In this document: one piece after another, positions 1 through 5,163 of the stretch
Layout: each line of letters starts with the position of its first letter
How positions within the stretch are numbered: the stretch's first letter is position 1
Assembly: GCA_022701965.1 (NCBI GenBank)
Contig: JAKONL010000280.1
Span: forward strand, 1 to 5,163
Origin: Burkholderiaceae bacterium
GTDB lineage: Bacteria; Pseudomonadota; Gammaproteobacteria; Burkholderiales; Burkholderiaceae
Reading direction: 5' to 3'
DNA: 5,163 nucleotides
Made by a program: the position numbers and the translations under genes
The notes under the pieces: generated by a model
Told to the model about the DNA's origin: nothing
The model's database searches: none
Seen by the model: only the letters and a program-made list of their open reading frames with translations

Positions 1-158
1 CCGGCGGCAGCTCGGCCGAAGTGGCCGGCGGCCTCACGCTGGCGGTGGGCCGTACGTGGAGCGTCTACGGCGAGGTCGGCCGGCTGTTCGCGACCGGCGG
101 CGACGCCCGCGTGCGCAGCGCCGTGCAAGGGTCGATCGGCGTCAAGGCGCGCTGGTAG
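1..158 (+). CDS. Autotransporter outer-membrane beta-barrel, C-terminal fragment (5' end outside window)
   Basis: The open frame enters from the left edge (first whole codon at position 3) and ends at TAG 156-158, leaving 51 residues. The peptide alternates polar and hydrophobic residues in beta-strand fashion (for example SVYGEVGRLF) and closes with GSIGVKARW. A short amphipathic last strand ending in an aromatic residue at the very C-terminus is the usual signature by which the BAM complex recognises outer-membrane barrels. The GSIGVKARW style of ending is typical of type V autotransporter translocator domains, which sit in the outer membrane and carry a passenger domain to the surface. The passenger is outside the window, so its function is unknown. 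Another outer-membrane beta-barrel family with a similar last strand is possible. The gene converges with the minus-strand operon, 16 nt from the VOC gene stop. Confidence 0.75.
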   Translation, partial: GGSSAEVAGGLTLAVGRTWSVYGEVGRLFATGGDARVRSAVQGSIGVKARW

Positions 159-174
159 GCGGCGTAGGCAGCAG

Positions 175-888
175 CTACGAATACGACGTGATGCGCGAGC
201 CCAGCGTCACGATGCCGCGCGGCGTGCGCAGCGCGGCGACGAGGTCCGGCGCGCCCTGGCGCAGGCCCATCGAATCGAAGCCGATCGCGTCGAGTGCCGT
301 GCGCAGGGTCTCGATGCGCGGATGCGACGCCTCGAGCGACAGCAGCGCGAGCCCGCTGTCGGGCAGGTCGTCGCTCGGATGGCGGGCGCCCCACTGGATC
401 AGCGTGGGCAGCGCGCCGTAGAACAGCCGCTGGCCGTCGTCGCGCACGGCGATGCGCCATTCGAGCCGGCCGCCGCCGGTCGCGGTTGGCAGTTCGCGGG
501 ATGCCTGGACGACCGGACCGCGGTCGATGTGCAGCGGGTCGCCGGCCAGGGCGCGCACGGCGGCCTGCAGGTCGGGCACCGCGGCGACGACATGGATCAG
601 GTGCGGCCCGTGGTGGGCGAGCGAGGCCTGCAGCGTGGCGTCGTCCAGATCGAACCAGCGCCTGAGCGGCGCGGCCCGCGTGGGATGCGCGGCGGGATCG
701 ATCGCGATGATCTCCAGGTAGGCGCGCGGGAAGGCCGGGCTCGCGATCGACAGCAGCCGGTTGTGCGTGCCCATCGACGCGTGCGCGCCGCCGGGCCCGG
801 GGCTCACGCCGAGCGTCGCCTCGCACCACCGCACGCCTTCGTCCAGCGAGCGCGCCGCGACGACGAGATGGTCGAGGCGCGCGTTCAC
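175..888 (-). CDS. VOC family protein, glyoxalase-like (Glyoxalase_3 type)
   Basis: A 237-residue protein with a GTG start (886-888) and TAG stop (175-177). It opens directly with the first beta strand, LDHLVVAARSLDEGV at residues 5-19, which is characteristic of vicinal-oxygen-chelate folds and supports this start. Next come GGAHASMGTHNRLLSI (33-48) and YLEIIAIDP (57-65). H7, H36 and E59 are plausible metal or active-site positions by analogy with the fold. The second half has HLIHVVA (96-102), GRLEWRIAV and LPTLIQWG (160-167), as in glyoxalase-like domains of about 235 residues. These proteins are mostly uncharacterised; known VOC enzymes include lyases, isomerases, dioxygenases and thiol transferases, so I assign no reaction. 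It is the last gene of the operon. Its start overlaps the PhzF stop in a GTGA, with no good Shine-Dalgarno sequence nearby, so translational coupling is likely. Confidence 0.85.
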   Translation of the reverse strand: MNARLDHLVVAARSLDEGVRWCEATLGVSPGPGGAHASMGTHNRLLSIASPAFPRAYLEIIAIDPAAHPTRAAPLRRWFDLDDATLQASLAHHGPHLIHVVAAVPDLQAAVRALAGDPLHIDRGPVVQASRELPTATGGGRLEWRIAVRDDGQRLFYGALPTLIQWGARHPSDDLPDSGLALLSLEASHPRIETLRTALDAIGFDSMGLRQGAPDLVAALRTPRGIVTLGSRITSYS

Positions 889-1820
889 AGCGTCACGCGG
901 CCTTCGATGCAGGTCACGACGTCGCCGCCGACCCAGGTTTGGCCGGTGGCGTCGCGCGCGAGGTGCACGCGCCCGTCGCGGCCGAGGCACTGTCCCTGTC
1001 CCGCGACATAGGACGCGGGCAGGTGGCCGTCCTCGATCAGCCATTGCGCGAGGCTCGCGTTGAGGCTGCCGGTCACCGGGTCTTCCTCGACGCCGATGCA
1101 GGACGCGAAGGCCCGCACCTCCAGTGCCACGGATGTGTCTTCGGACGGCAGCGCCGCCGCGCCCTTCGCACTGCCGGCGAAGGCACGCGCTTCGCGGTTC
1201 GAGCGGCCGATCAACGCGTTCGCGGCCGGCGCGACGGGCATCGCGGCGACGCCGACCTTCTGCCCGAGCGCCTTGAGCGCGCGGTGGTCGGGCGCCAGCG
1301 CCAGCACGGTATCGACATCGTCGAGCAGCAGGCCGAGCCACGACGTGCCGTTGTCCAGCAACTGCGCCGCCACGATCTGGCGCGCCTGCAGCCGGAGCGC
1401 GGCGGCGATCCGTGCCAGCTGGCTCGGGCTCGGCGCGCTGCGCGTCATCGCGGGCGCGGCGAACGCGAGCCGGTCGCCGTCGCGCCGGATCGGCACCAGA
1501 CCGACATTGCACTGCTGCACGACCTGGCCGGGCGCCCGGGGCCGGCCGCCGGCGCGCAGCCACGCATGGCAGCTGCCGAGCGTCGGATGGCCGGCGAAGT
1601 CGAGCTCGCAGCCGGGCGTGAAGATGCGCACGCGGTAGTCGGCGGCCGGATCGGTCGGCGGCAGCAGGAAGGTCGTCTCCGACAGGTGGGTCCATTGCGC
1701 GAAGCGCTGCATCGCGGCGTCGTCGAGCCCCTCGCCGTCGAGCACGACGGCCAGCGGGTTGCCGCGGTACGGATGCGCGGTGAAGACGTCGACCTGCTGG
1801 AAGGGGCGGGACCGGGTCAC
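885..1820 (-). CDS. PhzF family isomerase/epimerase
   Basis: A 311-residue cytosolic protein of the usual PhzF length. In the family, PhzF of phenazine synthesis isomerises trans-2,3-dihydro-3-hydroxyanthranilate, and relatives share the diaminopimelate-epimerase fold. Family motifs appear in order: QVDVFTAHPYRGNPLAVVLDG region (residues 9-29), LSETTFLLPP (46-55) with the likely catalytic E48, FTPGCELDFAGHPTLGSCHA (67-86) with H78, and EEDPVTGSLNASLAQWL (245-261) with D247 and the DPVTGS loop. All expected active-site positions are present, so it looks functional. No phenazine genes are nearby, so the PhzF name marks the family and not the reaction. The start is GTG 1818-1820, since no upstream in-frame ATG is available and AAGGA lies 9 nt before it. 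It follows the GST gene by 16 nt and overlaps the VOC gene by 4 nt. Confidence 0.92.
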   Translation of the reverse strand: MTRSRPFQQVDVFTAHPYRGNPLAVVLDGEGLDDAAMQRFAQWTHLSETTFLLPPTDPAADYRVRIFTPGCELDFAGHPTLGSCHAWLRAGGRPRAPGQVVQQCNVGLVPIRRDGDRLAFAAPAMTRSAPSPSQLARIAAALRLQARQIVAAQLLDNGTSWLGLLLDDVDTVLALAPDHRALKALGQKVGVAAMPVAPAANALIGRSNREARAFAGSAKGAAALPSEDTSVALEVRAFASCIGVEEDPVTGSLNASLAQWLIEDGHLPASYVAGQGQCLGRDGRVHLARDATGQTWVGGDVVTCIEGRVTL

Positions 1821-1840
1821 TGGGGGTGTTCCTTGTTCAT
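1817..1840 (-). other. Possible 7-codon coupling ORF (MNKEHPQ) between the GST and PhzF genes
   Basis: A tiny frame, MNKEHPQ, begins at ATG 1838-1840, which overlaps the GST stop as ATGA. It ends at TGA 1817-1819, which overlaps the PhzF start codon as GTGA. It fills the intercistronic gap exactly, and the PhzF ribosome-binding site (AAGGA) lies inside it. It has no Shine-Dalgarno sequence of its own, so any translation would be by reinitiation after GST termination, handing ribosomes on to PhzF. The peptide itself probably has no function. The arrangement could be chance, since gaps this short often contain small frames. Confidence 0.25.
1830..1834 (-). promoter_or_regulatory. Ribosome-binding site AAGGA for the PhzF gene
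   Basis: AAGGA on the minus strand sits 9 nt before GTG 1818-1820. It fixes this GTG as the PhzF start, because no in-frame ATG exists between it and the GST gene end. Confidence 0.7.
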
Positions 1841-2496
1841 TCGAGGGGGAGGTCGAGCACGCCGCGCGCGGCCTGGCGCGTCCGGAGTTCGGAGAACCAG
1901 CGTTCGACGTTCGGCCATGCCGGGCGCGTGTAGGCGGTCGGCGGCAGGCCGAACCAGCGGTGCGCCTCGCAGCCGAGCGGGATGTCGGCCATGCAGAAGT
2001 GGTCGCCGAGCATGAAGCGCCGCTCCGCCAGGTGCGCGTCGAGCAGCGCGAACAGCGGCTCGGTGGCGAGCACCGAGCGCGCGATGACCGCGTCGTCGCG
2101 TTCGGCCGGCGGCGTGCGGATCCACTGGCGGAAGGCGCCGCCGCTCGCGGGGTTGAGCGTGGTCTGCTGCCAGTCCATCCACTGCTCGGCCTCGAAGCGG
2201 TCCGGCAGCGCGTCGGGATAGAGCGCCTTCGGCCCGGCGGGCGCACCGGGGGAATGACGGGCGCACAGGTAGCGCACGATCACGTTCGATTCCCACAGCG
2301 TGACGCGCGCCGCGTCCTCGCCGTCGTCGATGGCCGGCACCAGGCCGTTCGGATTGAGCGCCAGGAAGTCGGGCGTGCGGACGATGCCGAACCGGCCGCC
2401 GGCCTCGGTGCGCTGGAAGTCGAGCCCGAGCTCCTGCGCGCACCACACCACCTTGCGCACGTTGATCGAGCTGATGCGGCCCCAGATGTTCAGCAT
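1837..2496 (-). CDS. Glutathione S-transferase, GstB-like
   Basis: A 219-residue soluble two-domain GST of normal length. The N-terminal thioredoxin-like domain (about residues 1-80) has LNIWGRISSINVRKVVW at 2-18, with S9/S10 as the candidate catalytic hydroxyl(s). It also has FLALNPNGLVPAI (44-56) with the conserved cis-proline P54, and LWESNVIVRYL (67-77), whose E69-S70 pair binds the glutamyl end of glutathione. The all-helical C-terminal domain contains AEQWMDWQQTTLNPA (103-117) and GDHFCMADIPLG (164-175) with the structural D171. From memory, the WGR-S-NV-KV start, the FGI...DFLA-NPNGLVP segment and LWESN-IVRYL closely match E. coli GstB. GstB-type enzymes act on small electrophiles such as haloacetates, so a detoxification or thiol-conjugation role is likely but the substrate is unknown. 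It starts 12 nt after the aminotransferase stop and ends at TGA 1837-1839. Confidence 0.93.
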   Translation of the reverse strand: MLNIWGRISSINVRKVVWCAQELGLDFQRTEAGGRFGIVRTPDFLALNPNGLVPAIDDGEDAARVTLWESNVIVRYLCARHSPGAPAGPKALYPDALPDRFEAEQWMDWQQTTLNPASGGAFRQWIRTPPAERDDAVIARSVLATEPLFALLDAHLAERRFMLGDHFCMADIPLGCEAHRWFGLPPTAYTRPAWPNVERWFSELRTRQAARGVLDLPLE

Positions 2497-2508
2497 GTCC
2501 TGTCGCTC

Positions 2509-3741
2509 TCAGCCAGCGGCGAGTTCGCGCTGCACGCGCGCGGCGGCGTCGTCGGCCAGTTGCTCGCGCAGCGTCGCGGCCAGCGCGGCGACGGCGATGT
2601 CGATCTGCTCGACGCTCGCGGTCACGAACGACAGGCGCAGCGTGCGCGCGTCGCCGGTGCCGTCCGCGTAGAACGGTGCGCCGGGCACGAACGCGACGCC
2701 GCGCGCGATGGCCCTGGGCAGCAGCGCCGTGGTGTCGATGCCGTGGGGCAGACGCAGCCACAGGAACATGCCGCCGACCGGCGTGTCGAATTCCACGTCG
2801 AGGCCTCGCATCTCGCGCCTGAGCGCCGCGATCATGGCGTCGCGCTGGCGCTTGTAGAGCGCGCGGATCTCTGGCACGTGACGCGACAGGAAGCCGTCCT
2901 TCATGACCTCGACCACCATGCGCTGCGTGAAGATGGGCGTGTGCAGATCGTCCGCCTGCTTGGCCTGCAGCAATTTGCCGTAGATGGCCTTCGGCGCGAC
3001 CAGGAAGCCCAGCCGCAGGCCCGGTGCCAGCACCTTCGAGAACGAGCCCAGGTAGATGCAGCCCTCGGGGTTTCGCGCGGTCAGAGGCAGCGGCGGCGCG
3101 GCATCGAACCACAGGTCGCCGTAGGAGTTGTCCTCGACGATCGGCAGGCCCGCCTGCGCGGCGGCGGCGGAGACGGCGGCGCGGCGCGCCTCGCTCATCG
3201 TACGGCCGGTCGGGTTCTGGAAATTGGGCAGCAGGTAGACGAAGCGCGCGGCTTCCTCGGCGCCGTCGCCGCGCGCCTTGGCGACCAGGTCGTCGACGAC
3301 CACGCCGTCGCTGTCGCTGCGCACGCCCACCGGCACCGGCTCCATCGGCGAGAAGGCCTGCAGCGCGCCGAGGTAGGTCGGCATCTCCACCAGCACGCGG
3401 CTGCCGGGGTCGAGCAGCACCTTGGCCACCAGGTCGAGACCCTGCTGGGATCCGGTGGTGATCAGGACCTGCGCCGGGTCGACGTTCCAGGGCAGCATGT
3501 CGGCCACCGCCTGGCGCAGCGGCGCGTAGCCTTCGCTCGCGGCGTACTGCAGCGCGGCCGCGCCGTCGTTGGCCAGCACGTGGGCGCAGGCGTCGGCGAA
3601 GGCCGTGATCGGGAACGTCTTCGGCGACGGCAGGCCGCCGGCCAGGCTGACGATGCCCGGCTGCTCAGCGAGCTTGAGGATCTCGCGCAGTACCGAGGGG
3701 TTCATCTTCGCGGCCCGTGAGGCCATCTTCCAGTTCGTCAT
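2509..3741 (-). CDS. PLP-dependent aminotransferase, class I/II (2-aminoadipate/LysN-like)
   Basis: A 410-residue cytosolic fold-type I aminotransferase. Diagnostic positions in order: VSLAGGLPSP (31-40) lining the substrate pocket; Y66 in LQYAASEGYAPLR, which reaches the neighbouring active site in the dimer; N176 in NFQNPTGR (173-180); D204 and Y207 in VEDNSYGD, which hold the PLP ring; the Schiff-base lysine K236 in GSFSKVLAPGLRLGF (232-246), with phosphate-binding R243; and R369 in TLRLSF, which binds the substrate alpha-carboxylate. The order and spacing fit the LysN / 2-aminoadipate / kynurenine aminotransferase-II group, which accepts many amino acids. The exact donor is not predictable. 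No GntR domain precedes it, so it is a catalytic enzyme and not a MocR regulator. ATG 3739-3741 is chosen because AAGGAG lies 7 nt upstream and the sequence matches from MTNWKMASRA. It follows the exporter gene by 62 nt. Confidence 0.93.
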   Translation of the reverse strand: MTNWKMASRAAKMNPSVLREILKLAEQPGIVSLAGGLPSPKTFPITAFADACAHVLANDGAAALQYAASEGYAPLRQAVADMLPWNVDPAQVLITTGSQQGLDLVAKVLLDPGSRVLVEMPTYLGALQAFSPMEPVPVGVRSDSDGVVVDDLVAKARGDGAEEAARFVYLLPNFQNPTGRTMSEARRAAVSAAAAQAGLPIVEDNSYGDLWFDAAPPLPLTARNPEGCIYLGSFSKVLAPGLRLGFLVAPKAIYGKLLQAKQADDLHTPIFTQRMVVEVMKDGFLSRHVPEIRALYKRQRDAMIAALRREMRGLDVEFDTPVGGMFLWLRLPHGIDTTALLPRAIARGVAFVPGAPFYADGTGDARTLRLSFVTASVEQIDIAVAALAATLREQLADDAAARVQRELAAG

Positions 3742-3748
3742 GCCATCT

Positions 3749-3754
3749 CTCCTT
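3749..3754 (-). promoter_or_regulatory. Strong ribosome-binding site AAGGAG for the aminotransferase gene
   Basis: AAGGAG on the minus strand lies 7 nt before ATG 3739-3741, nearly ideal spacing. It is the best Shine-Dalgarno sequence in the operon and decides the aminotransferase start. Confidence 0.8.
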
Positions 3755-3803
3755 GAATATTGTGTTGGCTCGTCGATTGAACCAAAAAGCGCGCAACCGG
3801 TGC

Positions 3804-4403
3804 CTACACGCCGACCATCCAGGCGGCCGTCAGCACCAGTATTGCCGCCATCGCGCGGTTGAACCACAGCAGCCTGCGGCCGCGGGAGAGCCAGTCGCGC
3901 AGCAGCGCGCCGACCACCGCGTAGGTGAGATTGCTCGCGAAGCCGAACGCGAGCATCACGGGCGCGACGATCACGAAGCGTCCCGCCGCATCGGGCTGGC
4001 CGGCGATCCATCCGGCCACCACCGTGAGCGCCAGCAGCCAGCCCTTGATGTTGACGAACTGCAGCATCACGCCCTGGCCGAAGCCGACATCGAGCCGCGC
4101 GCCGTCGGCGGTGCCGAGCGTCGCGCTGCGGCCGAGCTTGAAGGCCAGCCACAGGAGATAGCCGATGCCCAGCGCCTTGATCGCCAGGCGCAGCGCCGGC
4201 GCCGCCACCACCAGCGCGCCGAGGCCGGCGGCGCACAGCGCGAGCAGCAGCGTCCAGCCGACCGGCACCGCCAGCACGAAACGCATGGCGCGCGGCAGGC
4301 CGCCGTTGGCCGCGAGGGCGGTGGAGAGCGTGGTGTTGGGCCCGGGAGAAAAACTCATCGCGGTGGCCAGCACCAGCAGCGCGGTGAATTCCTGCCAGTT
4401 CAT
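3804..4403 (-). CDS. LysE/RhtB family amino-acid exporter, EamB-like
   Basis: A 199-residue inner-membrane protein of typical RhtB length. Hydrophobic segments lie near residues 5-30, 41-68, 72-90, 111-134, 143-168 and 181-198, matching the six-segment family plan. The family hallmark SPGPN is at 19-23 at the end of the first segment. The mid-protein motif reads LQFVNIKGWLLAL (114-126) where many RhtB proteins have NPK. From memory, the E. coli O-acetylserine/cysteine exporter EamB (YfiK) has LQFVNVK here, so EamB may be the closest characterised relative. Proton-driven export of an amino acid or derivative is likely; the substrate is not determined. ATG 4401-4403 is preferred because the first membrane segment follows at once. 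An in-frame ATG at 4428-4430 would overlap the candidate -10. No clear Shine-Dalgarno precedes the start. It is the first gene of the operon, divergent from the MocR gene. Confidence 0.92.
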   Translation of the reverse strand: MNWQEFTALLVLATAMSFSPGPNTTLSTALAANGGLPRAMRFVLAVPVGWTLLLALCAAGLGALVVAAPALRLAIKALGIGYLLWLAFKLGRSATLGTADGARLDVGFGQGVMLQFVNIKGWLLALTVVAGWIAGQPDAAGRFVIVAPVMLAFGFASNLTYAVVGALLRDWLSRGRRLLWFNRAMAAILVLTAAWMVGV

Positions 4404-4410
4404 GGCACAC

Positions 4411-4477
4411 GACTGTAGACTTTCGACCATTACAGTGCCGGTACAGTCACCCGAACAAGCGGTGAATCTGTACCGGC
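4411..4477. promoter_or_regulatory. Candidate MocR operator: four TACAG/CTGTA elements including a perfect 10-bp inverted repeat
   Basis: The 110-bp divergent intergenic region holds GACTGTA (4411-4417), TACAGT (4431-4436), TACAGTC (4442-4448) and CTGTAC (4468-4473). GCCGGTACAG (4437-4446) and CTGTACCGGC (4468-4477) are perfect 10-bp reverse complements with centres 31 bp apart. GACTGTA and TACAGTC form a 7-bp inverted pair, also with centres 31 bp apart. TACAGT occurs twice as a direct repeat 11 bp apart. MocR dimers are known to bind paired direct or inverted half-sites in divergent promoters, and this is the only intergenic space shared by the regulator and the operon. Binding by this regulator is inferred from position. 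Confidence 0.55.
4429..4458 (-). promoter_or_regulatory. Possible sigma-70 promoter for the exporter operon
   Basis: On the minus strand TTGTTC (4453-4458) and TGTAAT (4429-4434, five of six matches to the -10 consensus) are separated by 18 bp. Transcription would begin near 4422, giving a leader of about 20 nt. One arm of the 10-bp inverted repeat lies between the -35 and -10, and the other lies just upstream of the -35. A regulator bound there could block or recruit polymerase. The -35 match is moderate, so this is a candidate only. Confidence 0.35.
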
Positions 4478-4513
4478 GACCGCCTCGGCACAGATCGATC
4501 TCCTGGAGCACCG

Positions 4514-5163
4514 ATGCTCACCCGAACCACCACCCAGTCCCTGACCACCCAGCTCGCCGAGCGCTTCGCCGAACGCATCCGCACGCGGCTGCTCGCGCCC
4601 GGCGCCCGGCTTCCCTCGGTGCGCGAGTGCGCGCGCCAGCAGGGCGTGAGCCCGCACACCGTGGTCGCGGCCTACGACCGGCTGCTCGCGCAGGGGCTGG
4701 TCGAGGCGCGGCGCCAGCGCGGCTTCTACGTGCGCGATTCGGCCGCCGCCGCGCACGACGGGCCGGTACCGGATCCGTCCGGTACTTCCGGGACGGCCGT
4801 GCGGTCGGCGTCGACCGCGGTGCCGGCGGTGTCGACGCTGCCGCGCATCCCGGCCGACGCCAGCTCGCTGATCCGCGGCATGTTCCACCGCCAGAGCGAC
4901 AAGCCGCAGCCCGGCATGGGCGTCTTTCCGCCCGACTGGATGGACACCACGTTCATGCCGACCTCGCTGCGGCGCCTGACCGGCACGCGCGCGCTGCAGG
5001 AGCTCTCCCTGCAGTACGGCGAGCCGGCCGGAGATGCCGCGCTGCGGAGCAGCCTCTCGCGCAAGCTGGTCGCGCTGGGCATCCCGGCGGCGCCCGACCG
5101 GATCGTGACCACCATCGGCGCGACGCATGCGCTCGACGTCGTCAGCCGCACGCTGCTGCGCGC
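4514..5163 (+). CDS. MocR family transcriptional regulator, GntR HTH plus aminotransferase-like domain (3' end outside window)
   Basis: 216 codons are visible and the frame is open to the right edge; full MocR proteins are usually 450-500 residues. Residues about 11-75 form a GntR winged helix: LAERFAERIR (14-23), APGARLPSVRECARQQGVSP (28-47) with the recognition helix around HTVVAAYDRLLAQGLV, and the wing ARRQRGFYV (65-73). A low-complexity Ala/Pro/Ser/Thr-rich linker (about 76-112) follows. The aminotransferase-like domain then begins, with FPPDWMD (138-144), LQYGEPAGDAALR (166-178) and TTIGATHALDVV (199-210). The PLP-binding lysine lies beyond the window. MocR proteins bind PLP and sense an amino acid or PLP adduct. 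ATG 4514-4516 is the first in-frame start, since an in-frame TGA lies at 4463-4465; GGAG at 4505-4508 is 5 nt upstream. Divergence from the exporter/aminotransferase operon suggests it controls that operon and itself. Confidence 0.92.
   Translation, partial: MLTRTTTQSLTTQLAERFAERIRTRLLAPGARLPSVRECARQQGVSPHTVVAAYDRLLAQGLVEARRQRGFYVRDSAAAAHDGPVPDPSGTSGTAVRSASTAVPAVSTLPRIPADASSLIRGMFHRQSDKPQPGMGVFPPDWMDTTFMPTSLRRLTGTRALQELSLQYGEPAGDAALRSSLSRKLVALGIPAAPDRIVTTIGATHALDVVSRTLLR

Noticed and set aside
885..1820. Phenazine biosynthesis function for the PhzF-family gene
   Set aside because: No other phz-type genes are present, and most PhzF-family proteins are in unrelated pathways, so only the family is called.
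1759..3720. A 653-codon open frame on the + strand opposite the GST and aminotransferase genes
   Set aside because: It is antisense to two genes with complete catalytic motifs. Its translation is Arg/His/Gln/Ala-rich without domain motifs, as expected for a shadow frame in G+C-rich DNA.
3742..3803. Internal promoter or terminator in the 62-nt gap between the exporter and the aminotransferase
   Set aside because: TTGGTT and CAATAT on the minus strand are 17 bp apart, but the -10 matches only three of six bases and lies almost on the ribosome-binding site. The T-run after GCGCGC has no real stem. The gap is A+T-rich but I see no firm signal.
4422..4447. Promoter for the MocR gene with TTCGAC as -35 and TACAGT as -10
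   Set aside because: The spacing is only 14 bp and both boxes are poor. The regulator promoter must lie in this region, but I cannot place it.
4404..4511. N-terminal extension of the LysE exporter from upstream ATGs at 4428-4430 or 4509-4511
   Set aside because: The extension is not membrane-like, runs through the putative operator and promoter, and family members begin just before the first hydrophobic segment, as at 4403.
4430..5128. Minus-strand open frame of 232 codons opposite the MocR gene
   Set aside because: The + strand here carries a clear GntR winged helix and MocR aminotransferase motifs; the antisense frame is low-complexity Arg/Gly/Ala and has no recognisable domain.

Overview
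The window is about 70% G+C, with compact operon packing and GTG starts. This suggests a Burkholderiales bacterium, most likely Burkholderia. That is inferred from composition and gene content; I cannot name a species.

Layout. At the left edge (1-158, + strand) lies the 3' end of a gene for an autotransporter outer-membrane beta-barrel. Converging on it, 16 nt away, is a five-gene minus-strand operon. In order of transcription it encodes: a LysE/RhtB-family amino-acid exporter (3804-4403), a fold-type I PLP aminotransferase of the LysN/KAT-II type (2509-3741), a GstB-like glutathione S-transferase (1837-2496), a PhzF-family isomerase/epimerase (885-1820) and a glyoxalase-like VOC protein (175-888). 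Gaps are 62, 12, 16 and -4 nt, so the genes are almost certainly co-transcribed. Divergent from the operon, across a 110-bp intergenic region, is the start of a MocR-type (GntR HTH plus aminotransferase-like domain) regulator gene that runs off the right edge (4514-5163).

How it fits together. A PLP- or amino-acid-sensing MocR regulator next to an exporter and an aminotransferase is a classic arrangement for local control of an amino-acid (or amino-compound) response. The intergenic region carries four TACAG/CTGTA elements, two of them forming a perfect 10-bp inverted repeat, placed over a plausible promoter for the exporter operon. These are the best operator candidates. The downstream GST, PhzF-like and VOC genes add thiol conjugation, isomerisation and possible metal-dependent enzyme chemistry, so the operon could export, transaminate and detoxify one amino-acid-like compound. 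The substrate cannot be read from the sequence.

The most unusual local feature is a 7-codon reading frame that exactly bridges the GST stop (ATGA) and the PhzF start (GTGA), which may be a translational-coupling relay. All genes appear intact apart from the two cut by the window edges. I see no mobile elements, RNA genes, CRISPR arrays or clear intrinsic terminators.
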